NCBI GenBank assembly: GCA_946902875.1
Contig: OX336342.1
Coordinates: 14,253,523-14,317,522 of the forward strand
Origin: Nematopogon swammerdamellus
Taxonomy: Eukaryota > Arthropoda > Insecta > Lepidoptera > Adelidae
Direction of reading: 5' to 3'
Length of the DNA stretch: 64,000 nt
The position numbers and the translations under genes are program-made. Shown in pieces: positions 20,943 through 32,577 of this stretch; the stretch's first letter is position 1, and each line of letters begins with the position of its first letter. A model generated the notes under the pieces. That model worked only from the letters and a program-made list of their open reading frames with translations, was not told the DNA's origin and did no database searches.

Positions 20943-21475
20943 CTGGTTATGGATTAGAAGACCGACACCTTGCTTGCAAATTTCTTGTATAATTATCGTG
21001 TAGACCGAGTTAAATGATGAATGGTAGTGAATGATTTTTTTGCAGCAGACGAGTAGTTTCAGAGAAAAAAAAATCCCATACAAAATTAATTTTTCATACA
21101 AAATATTTTTTTTAAGGCACCAAAACATTGGTTTTGATTATAAATGTATGTAAAAACAAGGGAAGTGGAATGGGTGAATGTTTTGGTGGTTTAAAAAAAA
21201 AATTTACCCTAACCTAATGTTGAAGCGGCGCATGTCGTTTTTGAATAAATTCCTATTCAAAATTAATGTTTTGGTGCATTTAAAAAAAACAATTAATCGA
21301 AAATTAATTTTGTATGAAAAAGATTTTTTTTCCAAAAATTTTTTCTCCGAAACTACTCGTCTGCGGCAAAAAATTCTTTCACTAACATTCATCATTTAAC
21401 TCGGTCTACACGATAAGTATACTAGCAATTTGCAAGGAAGGTGCCGGTCTTCTAATCCATACCCAACATTCTGCA
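20943..21475. mobile_element. Foldback element with about 180-bp inverted arms
   Basis: The left arm starts 'tatggattagaagaccgaca' and reads through 'cgtgtagaccgagttaaatg' to about 21127. The right arm (about 21180-21475) is its inverse, ending 'gtcttctaatccatac'. The arms are roughly 85-90% similar by eye, and the right one has extra sequence. No coding capacity, so non-autonomous. Confidence 0.8.
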
Positions 21476-22300
21476 TAATGAACATGTACCTAAGTATGCA
21501 CACAAAAGTGAAGTTGAATAAAATATTGCAAAGTTTATGGTTAATATATTACTCGTACCTACGTAACTTGAAATTCGTGTATTGTCAAGTCCGGTTAGTT
21601 TCTAAAAGAGAAATATTCCATGACACGCATTACATGCGTTATGTAATTATTCTTTGGCTCATATTTTGTGAAAGAAAAAACTGGCCAGACATTAAACATA
21701 TCATCATTGGCATGAATACCGAAATATACATAATGAGATAAAGATGATATAAACCTCGGCTGTGATAAGCTATCGAAAATGCATTCGCCAGGATATTATT
21801 TCATCTACGTGGCCTTCGTTGTCGTTGACCTAATTATCATATAATTAAGATACTTTTTTTTTGTTATTTGGTATGATACTCTTGCACCGTTATTACATAC
21901 TTAGTTAGGGTTATTATACATATACACGCACCTACTACATTTTGGTCACCTAAAAGTGGCGATCGACTAGACTAAGGCAGGAGAAGAAACACCTGTATAC
22001 ACACACTCAGTGCTAAAGTACTGTTGTGTACACGGTTGACTCGAACAAATTGCATTTTCTCATAACTTCGCCTTCTGCAACGCAGAAAAGCGTGATACAT
22101 ACATATTATGTAAAGTCAAGCGAAAATGTCAAACTTCATGCGAGTTACTTGAGCGATTTTGTCTCACCAAATATTTAATAAATTTCAACCACAAACATTG
22201 AAATGATAAAAGCGTTCGATACTGTCGCATGCACCACGTAGGAACCTACTGGATACAAAGTAGTAAGTTAGCAACCCTCAGAAGGCGAAGGAAAGTGTTC
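21476..22300. other. Non-coding
   Basis: A 103-codon frame at 21430-21741 has no recognisable motifs. No repeat boundary seen. Confidence 0.4.
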
Positions 22301-22307
22301 TTCAAAG

Positions 22308-22665
22308 TGTTAGTTATGAGGCTACCATTTTGTTGTTTGGGGCCATACAAAAATATTCAAAAACCTACTTCGGGGAAAATCTGTTTTCTACTTCAAAATT
22401 TGTCCGATATTGATTTATTTTCCTTAATTGGTTTCTAAAACTGTGTAGTTAGTCTTTTATGAAAGACTATGTTTCAAGCACTTACATTTTCAATCTAATT
22501 TCGATTTAAAAACTTAGAGTAGTAGCTCCTATGTTTTAGAAATCAACGAAAGAAAATATTAATAGGAGACAATTTTTGATGTAGAAAGACAACAAGTTTA
22601 TCATGAGAGAGGTTTTTGGATATTTTTGCATGAACCGACACAACAAAATGGTAGCCTCTTAACAG
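22308..22665. repeat. MITE-like inverted repeat
   Basis: The left end 'gttatgaggctaccattttg' and right end 'caaaatggtagcctcttaac' are inverse. The similarity continues inward ('caaaaatattcaaaaacct' versus 'ggtttttggatatttttgca'). Arms are about 60 bp, total about 360 bp, with no coding potential. Confidence 0.7.
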
Positions 22666-24032
22666 GTACTTTCGATACATAACAATAAGCAAGAATTAGC
22701 CTCCCGGGAATCTTTAAACATTACGCATATGTTTGAAAAAAAAAGGTTCGCTTCGTTCAATCCAATTGATTTCCATTACACGATTAAGTTTAACCCCCCA
22801 GAGAGGTGAGCAGAAATAATTGGACACGCACTTTCCCATGCGAGCCCATGCGAGACTCTGTAAGTATAATTGTATTCTGTAGAAAACACAAATATTATTA
22901 CATACTAAGACAGAGTTTTAGGGAATTGTATGGTGATAATTAAATAGAACAGTAGAAAGAATACGAGGATATATGGGAAACGAAAATTACGTGCGAAATA
23001 ACAATTCCAAATTGTCCTTATGTCGCATCGGGCTTCCGGGAAATGTCTTTCTCCACTGCTACAAGCCAGGGATCTTCAAAGACTGCCTCTTGATTTGAAG
23101 ATTATTACTATACTCGACTTATTATTATTCTTTTAAAGTGCCATATAAATTAAGGTTGCCGAACTTTGTTGCGATTTCCATCTTCGAAACTGCAACTCTA
23201 AAATATTTTTATAACAGTAGTCGTTATTTATATTACAAGCATTTTTTATTTATTTTTAACTTCACTTGTTAGTATGTGAGTCAAATCTTGCAACTGAATT
23301 TTAAACCAGTTCCATGCAACCGATTGAGCTGAAATTTTGCACATACTTTTGGCGCTGGTGACAATATAATTTCGTCAAAATTGTAAAAAAATAAATATAA
23401 ATAAATGGTATGGTAATAAATTCAAAATATACTGACATGACAGTTCTGTTGAATTAGTTAGGCGCTCGTCGCAACAAACATTTTGTATGCAATATTTAAT
23501 AGAAAGAAACCTTCGTTTGTATGGCAGCCACTTTTTTTTTTTAGTTTTCCTGAAAAAACAGATAATGGTATCTTTTTAGACAAGTAATAATATATTAAAA
23601 AAAAATTATATTAAATAATGGAAAATATAATAAAAATCGTTACAGCCATTTCTGAGAAAATCGACCTTATCGAAATCATGTGTATGACAGCTACCCTTAT
23701 TTTTTCGAATTTTAAAAACTACAAAAAGATACCCCTAGATAATCGTTTCAAACTATTAATACGAATTTTGAACGAAATTGGTTGAGCGGTTGAGGCGCAA
23801 GGTCGCTGGACACACACACACACATACATGTTTTTCAAACCACTTTTTTGGGATCGTTGAATGACATATAGCCCAAATCAGTCGAAATCTCAACTTCGAA
23901 ATTTTGGACGATCACAAATCACAATACTTCCTTTCTCCTTACAGTCGCTCGAAAGTAAAAAACTAAATAGCACAATATTAAATTATTTATAAAAACATTT
24001 ATAAAAAAGTTTTTATTTAAGCCATGAACAGA
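22666..24032. other. Non-coding, probable old repeats
   Basis: A (CA)n run at about 23812-23825 lies in a context ('tgagcggttgaggcgcaagg') that looks repeat-derived. No gene seen. Confidence 0.4.
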
Positions 24033-24416
24033 ACGCTGCAGTAAATAATGCACATTGGGGTCGTTAAGCACATCTGGCCGCGGTCAGTACTTGGATGGGT
24101 GACCGCTCGACCGTTGGAGGCTGACCGTGGTTCGGATTCCACGTAAAACTGTAGGTCCCTTCCCTCCTTATCTTACTAGGTGGTAGGGCTTATCCCGTCG
24201 TCGTGTTTTCGTCCAGTTCAGTGTAGCCGACATGAAATGAAGGGAATCACTTACACGGCACCTAGTTCACCCGGTGATAAGGGCTGACATCACGGATGTT
24301 GTAGGTGATGCAGCCAACCGTGTCAGTTTCCATAAAAAAAAAGTTAGTGCGACTGAGACGACACTTACAACTGGAATGTCTTTCAAAAGCCCGATGTGCA
24401 TTATTTACTGCCGCGT
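24033..24416. repeat. TIR element hosting a SINE-A insertion
   Basis: 'gcagtaaataatgcacat' (24038-24055) and its exact inverse (24394-24411) form the core of about 28-bp terminal inverted repeats. The SINE-A copy at 24057-24345 fills most of the interior, so the SINE probably inserted into this MITE near its left arm. Confidence 0.7.
24057..24345 (+). repeat. SINE-A copy with best-preserved 5S rRNA head
   Basis: 'gttaagca' (24063-24070) followed by 26 nt at 24081-24106 ('cggtcagtacttggatgggt' plus 'gaccgc') reproduces the 5S rRNA internal promoter region (box A through box C) as I know it from lepidopteran 5S. Then come 'gtggttcggattccacg', the core 'gtaggtcccttccctcctta' and the tail to 'gtcagtttccataaaaaaaa'. 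About 40 nt is deleted after the core. Not a 5S gene, since both ends of 5S are absent. Confidence 0.88.
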
Positions 24417-24699
24417 ATGTACTAAAACGAGTTAAATAATCTTAGGTTTTCAATTTGTTTTCAAAAAACTTTTAGCACGAATTGTAAAGAAAATACATAT
24501 GTACTTCGGCAAGTGCTTGATTATCGACCAATCACTGGCCAATGAAATTAATTGGCACTGACTTTTATAAACATTTCTCAACATACTTCTTATAGGGCAA
24601 CTGAAAGTTTGTTTTTAAATTGTCTCATTTTTTTTATTGTCTCATATTTATTAAGCAACACTTTTTTTCAATTTACTGTAAAATGTTAAGTCGGTACTC

Positions 24700-26180
24700 A
24701 TCATCATCATCATCAGCCTGTATCGGTCCACTGCTGGACATAGGCCTCTCCCAAGGCTCGCCACCACACGCGGTCTTCCGCTCTTCTCATCCATCCACTC
24801 CCGGCTACCTTTTTTAGGTCATCTGTCCACCTAGCCGGGGGGCGTCCCACGCTACGTTTGCTTGTACGTGGCCTCCATTCGAGCACCCGTCTACCCCATC
24901 GGTTGTCGGGTCTACGACAGATGTGCCCAGCCCACTGCTACTTCAGCTTTCTTATTTTCTTAGCAATGTCGACTACCTTAGTTCTTTGACGTATCACGTC
25001 GTTAAGGATTTTATCGGTCAAAGAAATGCCGAGCATTGCTCTTTCCATAGCTCGCTGAGCGACTTTAAATTTGTGGACCAGGCCCATCGTCAGGGTCCAC
25101 GTTTCCGCTCCGTACGTCATTACTGGGAGAACGCACTGATTGAAAACCTTCGTCTTCAATGACTGTGGGATGGAGGATGAAAAGATGTGGCGGAGTTTCC
25201 CAAATGCCGCCCAGCCTAGCTGAATCCTTCTGTTGGCCTCCTTATCAAAGTTGTGCTTCCCTAGTTGGATGGTTTGTCCAAGATAGACATAATTCTGCAC
25301 AACTTCGAGGGTCGCCTCTCCAACTGTTACGTGCCCCGGGACGACGTGTTCGTTGAACATGACTTTCGTCTTGTCCAAATTCATCCCGAGGCCGACTCGG
25401 CGGGAGGCGACATTGAGGCCGTTCAGCATGTGATTCAGCTCCTCCAGCGACTCGCCCATCACGACTATATGTCATCTGCGAAACGTAGGTGTGAAATGTA
25501 CTCGCCGTTAATATTAATGCCGTGCTTTTCCCAATCCAGCAGCTTGAATATATCTTCCAATGCATTCGTAAACAGTTTCGGAGATATAATATCTCCCTGT
25601 CTGACTCCACGATGCAATTGGATAGGTTTCGTCTGCTGGTCCTGTATTTGTACGGTCATTGTCGCGGCACTATAGAGACATTTCAGCACCTCAATGTATC
25701 GCCAATCGGTTTGGCATCGCTGTAAGGATTCCATAACAGCCCAGGTTTCGATAGAGTCAAAGGCTTTCTCGTAGTCCACAAAAGCGAGACACAGTGGCCG
25801 ATTATACTCTTCGGACTTTTGTATAATCTGCCGTAAGGTGTGGATGTGGTCTACGGTACTGTAACCCCTCCGAAACCCGGCCTGCTCTGGCGGCTGGTGG
25901 TCGTCAAACCTTCGGGCGAGACGATTGGTGAGGACTCTCGAGAACAGCTTATATACGTGGCTCAGGAGCGAGATGGGCCTATAGTTCTTCAACAAGGCTT
26001 TGTCTCCTTTCTTGAAGAACAATACGACCATACTCCTGTTCCACGACTCTGGCGTAAGGCCACCGTGTATGACAGAGTTGAAGAGCCTCTGTAGTTCCTT
26101 GAGGACCGTTGTCCCCCCGGCTCTGAGAAGCTCTGTAGTAACTCCGTCTTCACCAGGCGCCTTGTTATTTTTTTGGTACT
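24700..26180 (-). mobile_element. 5'-truncated RTE-clade LINE with frameshift
   Basis: On the - strand, 26175-25465 encodes the reverse transcriptase: 'KNYRPISLLSHVYKLFSR', 'PEQAGFRRGYSTVDHIHT', 'LAFVDYEKAFDS', 'GVRQGDIISPKLF' and 'HLRFADDI'. Right after FADD a frameshift moves the reading to 25462-24938 ('GESLEELNHMLNGLN', 'NKTKVM'-like region, 'PVMTYGAETWTL', 'QRAMERAMLGISL'). A stop precedes the final 'WAGHICRR' segment. It ends in an ATC/GAT microsatellite at about 24700-24717, typical of RTE. Endonuclease missing. Not functional. Confidence 0.92.
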
Positions 26181-26503
26181 GCTTTAACTTATTTAAAAAC
26201 TTAGATTTATCTAAAATAGCAAAATATAAACTTAAAGAATGAGCAACTATACTAAATCACAAAGAATTAAGGCCTCTATACACTATGAAGAAAACCCTTT
26301 AGAAGATGGTCATATAAGGCCCAATTGCGGGAAGAGAACTATCTGATTATTAATGGTCCCACTAATGTTTGTATTATCTCACAGATGCAGAAGAAGGCAT
26401 TATATATTTCTACGAAATTTTAATTAATAAGATTGTGATAGATGCTTGTGAATCGTCTTGAGATCAGCTGAATAAAGGATGATCATGCTACACGATGCTT
26501 TAA

Positions 26504-26660
26504 GCGGCGAGTGGCCGAGTGGTTTGGGCATCGGCTTCTCATGCGAGAGGTCCAAGGTTCGAATCCGGTCGGCGTGTACCAATGGGTTTTTTCTGACGAA
26601 AAAATTTACGTGCATACCTACACCTGCTGCTTCACCGTTCGGAACCGGTGTAAAACTGTT
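26504..26660 (+). repeat. SINE-B head with tRNA-like Pol III promoter
   Basis: 'tggccgagtgg' (A box) and 'ggttcgaatcc' (B box) are spaced as in a tRNA gene, followed by a T6 run at about 26585. The acceptor and T stems do not pair, so this is not a working tRNA gene. Downstream, 'cctgctgcttcaccgttcgg' and 'gtgtaaaactg' match the SINE-B copy at 47505, which identifies this as the head of SINE-B. The core and tail are absent. Confidence 0.7.
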
Positions 26661-26824
26661 TATTGTTTATTGTATAATTTCATCCATAGGTAGGTAACCT
26701 ACGCTTGGACATGTCGAAAATTCCGCCAGTTCTAAATTCAATGCGAAGAAGAACTGACAAACAAACTTCGCAAGCCACAATGTTTTGTTAGTACCTTACA
26801 TATATATAAGTATTATAATTCAAG

Positions 26825-26940
26825 TAATTTACAATAATTTAACGCATACTACCGCTCACAAGAACATTAATATTTACAGCATAAGCATGAACACTCAATA
26901 ATCTGACCACTCTGCCTATTTACATTACCTATATCTGGTG
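26825..26940 (-). repeat. Dispersed repeat, partner at 61855-61960
   Basis: The reverse complement contains 'agagtggtcagattatt' and 'gtgagcggtagtatg', which occur in the same order in the BTB-gene intron at 61870-61935. Family unknown. Confidence 0.65.
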
Positions 26941-27103
26941 TATAGTGCCATCGTCAATTTTGATACTTTATTATATCAAGTCAAATAAAAACAATTAGTT
27001 TACGTTTATTACAAAGAAATGTAATAAGTCATATTAAAAATCTAATGATACAAAGTGTATCCAATTGTCAAAGTTGTTAGTGGGAAAAACAGTAGTCAGA
27101 CTC

Positions 27104-27460
27104 TTATATAAAATTACGGTCAGTTAACGCATCCTTAACAGTATAATAACTCTTTTCAATTAACATTAGTTTAATCCGTCGTTTAAAATTATTGTCATCT
27201 AATTGTTTTATGTTAGAAGACAGTTTATTATAAAATCTAACACTATTACAGATAAAGCTTTTTGACGTTTTGGATAATCTATGTCTTATTAATTGTACAT
27301 TATTCTTACAGCGTGTGTCATAGTTATGATTGTCGGAGTTAAGAGAGGAATCATGAATATATTTTCTGGCATAGCATATGTTCTGGTAAACATATGCACT
27401 TGGTAAAGTCATGATTCCTATCTCTCCGAATGCTGTCCTACAAGTATTTCTAGTTTTCAT
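27104..27460 (-). pseudogene. C-terminal part of a LINE reverse transcriptase
   Basis: 118 codons with 'GIMTLPSAYVYQNICYAR', 'NYDTRCKNNVQLIRHRLSK' and 'VRFYNKLSSNIKQL', the segment that follows the RT domain in many insect LINEs (Jockey/CR1 group). It has no catalytic residues. It is 5' truncated where a SINE-B copy begins. Confidence 0.8.
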
Positions 27461-27464
27461 ATAG

Positions 27465-27715
27465 TAGGTCCCTTCCCTTGCCCCTTACTAGGTGGTAGGC
27501 TCAAATTGTAGCCGACTGGGTTGGTACCACCGTACTGGATGTAAGATGGCCGCATAGCAGCCTCGGTTGTGTTCTCCTCCTAGTCCAGTATAGCCAACAA
27601 TCTAGGGAAGTCTCCGGTATGGCACCTACCTTCTCGGAGGTGATATTGGCTGATCGGAGCATGTGCTTTGGCCCCTCCGACTCAGTCACCCACACCGGAT
27701 TACATAAAAAAAAAC
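27465..27715 (+). repeat. SINE-B copy
   Basis: Core 'gtaggtcccttcccttgccc', 'ttactaggtggtaggctcaa', 'ggttggtaccaccgtactgg'; tail 'cttctcggaggtgatattgg', 'caccggattacataaaaaaa'. About 90% similar by eye to 17885-18125. The tRNA-like head is missing. Confidence 0.87.
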
Positions 27716-27859
27716 ACGCAATTGGGGCGTATGTAAGGCTGCGTGTGTGTGTGAGCATGAACGCATAGGCAGTTAGGCACGTGCTCACTCGATCTTTTAT
27801 CGTTCACTGAAGCAATTGCTGGTTGGTGGTTTGCCGAACAGCGTAGTGTGCTGGTGCCC

Positions 27860-28125
27860 TTAGATGACAATGATTTACAAAGCGAGGCACAGGAGCGCCG
27901 AGCGGTCAGCGGGAGGGCGGAGCGCGGAGGGCGGGGTAGGCGGCCCGTGAGAGCCGCGGCATTGAAACGAATTCATCCGCCTGTTATTTTAGGCATAGCA
28001 ACACTATCTGCAATCACGCGGGCGGCCGACTGTGAGCGAGCGACTTGATTTGTGTGTGAAAACTGGCCGAGTTTGCGTTGCGAGCGCACTCGGCGCGGAA
28101 GGCGACGCATTCTACATTCAAATGC
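27860..28125 (+). promoter_or_regulatory. GC/CpG-rich island
   Basis: CpG-dense stretch with 'gggcggagcgcggagggcgg' and a CACGTG E-box at about 28165 just beyond. No coding frame is credible. Candidate promoter or 5' exon; direction unknown. Confidence 0.35.
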
Positions 28126-30055
28126 GAATATTGTGTAAACAAACCTATGCACTTAGCGTAGGGCACGTGAAATTCCGCACATAATGCGGAAGTATTTAGT
28201 TCATATTGAAAATTGGGTCTCTGGGAAAAAAGAAAAACGGAGTCGTGTTTGATTTTGACGTGAAACCGCTGTCAATTCATGTGTGTGTCACCTGCGTAAG
28301 TTGTGCGATTGGTGATACAGAGTAAATTGTTGCCAATAAAAATTGGGAAATCTGATGGGAAAAATCCCATCGGCTAATTAATCACTACAAAGTTGAATTG
28401 AATTAATTATATTAAATTATATCATAAGAGATAGAATTCAAATAAAATTAATTTTGTATTTAGATAACCTGTAATAAATAGAATAAAGTATTTATTTATA
28501 TGTATATATTTAATATATATATTTATATGTAATATTTAATATAAAAAACGACTGGAAAGACAGACAAAACACTGGCGTTAAACTCATTACAACACGGGTC
28601 GTTTCAGAAGTAATAAATAATATAATTAAACTGTTACTATAATATTAATTATTTCATACGATACTACAGTAAGTATAGACCTACTAACTATATTTTTGGA
28701 GGAAAACATATTTTGACGTCCACGCCACACTAATACCACAGATTACTTAATCTAATACCGTGACATCGATGTTTTGTGTTTAAAAACCTTAGTATAGTTA
28801 TTCCGCTTGTAATCAACGACATTCTACTTTCTGGACAGGCCCTCGTCATACATTTTACCGGTAGAAAGGTGTGATTGCAGTTCTTCTATATATTGCCAAT
28901 ATTTAAAACAGCGTAAGTGCGCGATCGCCTCATACATCGCGTTACGTTTCCGCTCTGTGAACGTCGATAGATTAAGACGGTTAAATGGCAATTTGATACG
29001 TATAAAGGAGAGACAGCGATTGGAGAGGGTGCTGAATCCTCACCAATAGCGCGCCTCAATTCGGTGCGTTGTATGCCACTTCCCGATAATTTAATTCGTT
29101 GCTTGTAATACGCAAATATTCAATTACTTACGTGTGATGATTAATCCCGCAAGATTTCTTTTGAGAATATGAATTGTTTTGGCATAAGTATTAAGATTTA
29201 TTCCTTTTGACTCAAAACACCAAGGCTTCCTATGGCCGAACCGGCTTCCTATTACTTGCGTCACCTAGGAACGCAGATGGTTCTGTCCTTCCTTTTTTTT
29301 TGGTTTGAGGCTTTAAACAGGCATTGCTATATACCAACTCACAAGAAGCATACCTATATGTATAAATATATACATTCATTCATACATACAATCGAGCAAT
29401 CACTTAGTCTCGTAGAGTCAGCGACGTTACATGCGTCTTATCCAAAACACTGTCGATGGTACAATTATTGCAAATATTTGAGAGTTCGATACCAGTACAT
29501 AGGAAGTGAAGGAGTTTGTACTGAACGAAAATTGGAAAGCAATGTATGTGGCGCGGTAAACGCACATTATAACTTTGTCACATTTAATGTGAGCGATTTA
29601 AGTTTATTTTGCGTGCGATAAAATTCTTCTGGTGTAGTCATGTTATGTCCTTTAAAGTAGACTGTAAGAACTATTGAATGCAACAAGCGAACAAAAAAAA
29701 ATGCGTTTTCTATTTGCTTTGCGTTGCATTTTTATTATTTATATTATTTAGACAGGTTTTTTTTAATTGCCATCATTTTAAACTTTTATTTCTCCCAATC
29801 TTTGCATATAGGTACCTAAGAATGAAATATTAAAGATATCCTAATTTTTAAGTGGAAACTATGAAAATTTGCTGAAAATAAAGCTGTCATGCACTGAAAG
29901 GCTAAACTTTACAAATCTACCGCCAGTTGGCGCGGCGGCTGAATGCACTGTCTGGCATGCAAAAGCCAAGGACATTTTTTTATGTAAATGCTGTAATTAC
30001 GTGGCCTCCGCTATTCGTATGTACATACATATATGTATGTTGATCTAGGCAGGCA
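28126..30055. other. Non-coding
   Basis: AT-rich with no bounded repeat identified. The 129-codon frame at 29232-29621 lacks any motif, signal peptide or codon bias. Confidence 0.4.
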
Positions 30056-30135
30056 GTCGACGCCGACGTCACGCCGCGCCGCCACAGCCACCGCCGCGCC
30101 GCCGCCGCCGTCGCGCCGCCGCGGACATCGCGCAT
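30056..30135. repeat. (CCG)n-like trinucleotide tract
   Basis: 'ccgccgcgccgccgccgccg' type sequence; the open frames it creates on the - strand are alanine/arginine artefacts. It is followed by an 18-bp perfect palindrome at 30236-30253. Confidence 0.7.
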
Positions 30136-30832
30136 ACAAGAGCTGCACGTAAACACGCATACACACATGTGAACACGCACGCCCGCACATGGCCGTGCGC
30201 CCACGCATCCCTACGCACGTGTCGCGTTAACACATGCACACATGCATGTGTGCTTGCAGGCACCATACTCATTTTCCAGCATCAATATAGCGATATTTAT
30301 ACATTTATTATGTATCTATGAGTATATTATATGCGCTAATAATGACATATGTACAATGTGTAGAGCTACGTCACACTCGGAAGGTTCATGCGCGAATGCC
30401 TTTTTTTTGAAAAATATTATCGGAACTAAAAATAATTACACATAATTTGTGCGTAAAACTTCCTAGTGGTTTTCCCGCCGTGTCCCTGAGACTTATGTCG
30501 TAAAGTTTGCGTAACACCAATATATCCCTTCTTTATTTTCGAGTGATGAAATACGATGCTGGTTGAACGTAAAATATCTTTAGTTTTACATAATTTTTTT
30601 ATATTAACAATTACGTGTAGCAGAAAACGTCGATTGAGATTAAATTCCTGCATGGGTGGAATATCTTGTATAGATAGGGTTTGTACCCTTTTTAGGGTTA
30701 CACTATTTCTAAGCCTATGCTGTCTGCCTGTCCTACCATTAAAGGGCTATAGCTTTTGAACCGGGAGCCGGTTTAAATGTTCACAGTATGTGTGTTATTA
30801 TGGCAGATATCTTAACAAATAATAAAACCGGC

Positions 30833-31262
30833 CAAGTGCGAGTCGAACTCGCGCACCGAGGGTTCCGTATCGCCATGTCACGGTCAGCGCCACTCACGCC
30901 ATCCATGGCGTGTTTGAAGAAATGCTTCATATTAGTTAAAATTCACGATTAGTTAAAATGCTTCATACTGTTTTCGGTAGATGGCGCGCATAAAATTTTT
31001 AGTTTCTTGTATGGGGACCCCCGTGAATGTTTAACTTTTTCTTATTTTTATTATTTGTTGTAATATCGGCCATAATAACACATTCTGTGAAAATTTCAAC
31101 GGGCTACCTATTACGGTTCAAGAGATACAGCCCTCGGACAAACAGACGGACAGACAGACAGACAGACAGATAGACAGACAGACGACGTAGGCTTAGTAAT
31201 GGGACCCTATTACTAAGCCTACGTCGTCTGTCTGTACGACGGATACGGAACCCTAAAAAGGA
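30833..31262 (-). repeat. CGGTGCGCGAGTC-family element with near-perfect palindrome
   Basis: Begins 'ggccaagtgcgagtcgaact' and 'gcaccgagggttccgtat', contains a (GACA)n run at about 31149-31183 and ends 'gatacggaaccctaaaaag'. At 31174-31199 and 31210-31235 lie perfect 26-bp inverted arms ('acagacagacgacgtaggct...') with a 10-nt centre. Confidence 0.75.
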
Positions 31263-31274
31263 AACATTTAATTA

Positions 31275-31445
31275 ATGTACGTATGTATAATGCGCGGGGC
31301 GGATCTCGGCGTGTCGCCGCCGCAGCGGTTCGTCAGTGTTCTCCCTCGCACCCGCACCGTACTTGTATAGTGTATTCGCGTGGCGGGTCGCCCGCTGCGG
31401 CGACGACGCGACACGCCGAGATCCGTCCCGCGCATTATATGTATG
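31275..31445. repeat. GC-rich inverted-repeat element
   Basis: The left arm 'tataatgcgcggggcggatc' / 'tcggcgtgtcgc' and right arm 'gcgacacgccgagatccgtc' / 'ccgcgcattatatgtatgt' are inverse over about 55 bp with few mismatches. I recognise this block as recurrent in lepidopteran genomes; class unknown. Confidence 0.75.
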
Positions 31446-32577
31446 TCTATTTCTAGGGCACGCGCTGTAGCCTAAACGGTTTGATGGATTTTAACATATT
31501 ATGAGGTGTCGTTGGATTCGTCTTAATTGTGAATATTATGTGGTTATAGGCTATAAAAAATGTTTGAAGAAAAAATCGACTTTTCTTCAAACTCCATCTA
31601 GTGGGGTATCATTGTCAAGAGGTCGTAAAGGCGATTAAAAAAAAAAATTAACTAAAAAATTTATGAAACCCTACTGTTAAAAAAATTAAGGAAACAATGA
31701 AAGATCAGTAAAAAAGGCTGTAGTCGGTCCTGTAGTTGGATTGAAACACGAACCGTATGCAGATGTAAATAGGTGCGAGATTCATTCTACTCGTGCGGTG
31801 GCTGATACGTCGCGCCGATGATGAACGTTTCGCGAAAATTTAATTTCACGTGTTGGAAAGATGACAAAAAAATTTTTTTTTTATCTACTATTGTAGGGAA
31901 ACATATTATCTATATTTCTATGAGGGTCTTGTATTAAAAAAAATTACACTTATAAAGAGAATTTAACTTGAAAGTACAATTTTCGTACTTTTCGTTATTT
32001 TTTGGAGATTTATTTTACACCTTTCCAAAGTAGCAAAATAATTTTTTTTAGCTATGTTTGTTAATTAAAGACTAATACATAACATATATTTTTTACAGAT
32101 TTTTTATCTTTACCAATAGCTCAACAATTTCGTTTAAAGTTGACCGTTTGAGTCTTATTTGCGCCTTAATGCAACATGGTACATTTTTAAACGAAACACG
32201 AAATACCTACTACATGTGCACTTCTGAAGATCAGCGCTTTATGTCATTTTGTGATTTCTTATCGACACGAAATTTGAACCCGTGAACTCCAGACTTCAGA
32301 TTACAGTATGCCGCGCCACTGTACTGGCTGGAGCCGGGCCACCTGATGTCGCTATTTTTACTTGCATTTTCTTTTCTGTATATTTTCAGAATGGTTTACT
32401 GAAATTTCCTCAAGATTTCATTGCCAATTATTTTCTTGTCTATCTTCGTTCAGTCGGGGATAGCCTTATGCATCATCATGATGCATAAGGCATGATGGGG
32501 GCAATGGCAACATTTACCGTAAAGGATAACTTTTTTTTGACATTGAAAATTCATCACAATCGATCGCTTCAGTATAT
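31446..32577. other. Non-coding with one perfect palindrome
   Basis: AT-rich. At 32463-32491 'gccttatgcatca' and 'tgatgcataaggc' form a perfect hairpin with a 3-nt loop. No gene seen. Confidence 0.5.

Noticed and set aside
24057..24110. 5S rRNA gene
   Set aside because: Only the internal promoter portion is present; the ends are missing and SINE body follows.
26504..26580. Functional tRNA gene
   Set aside because: A and B boxes are present, but the acceptor and T stems do not pair and the following sequence matches SINE-B.
29232..29621. 129-codon protein
   Set aside because: No motif, codon bias or transcript signals; the length is within chance for this amount of DNA.
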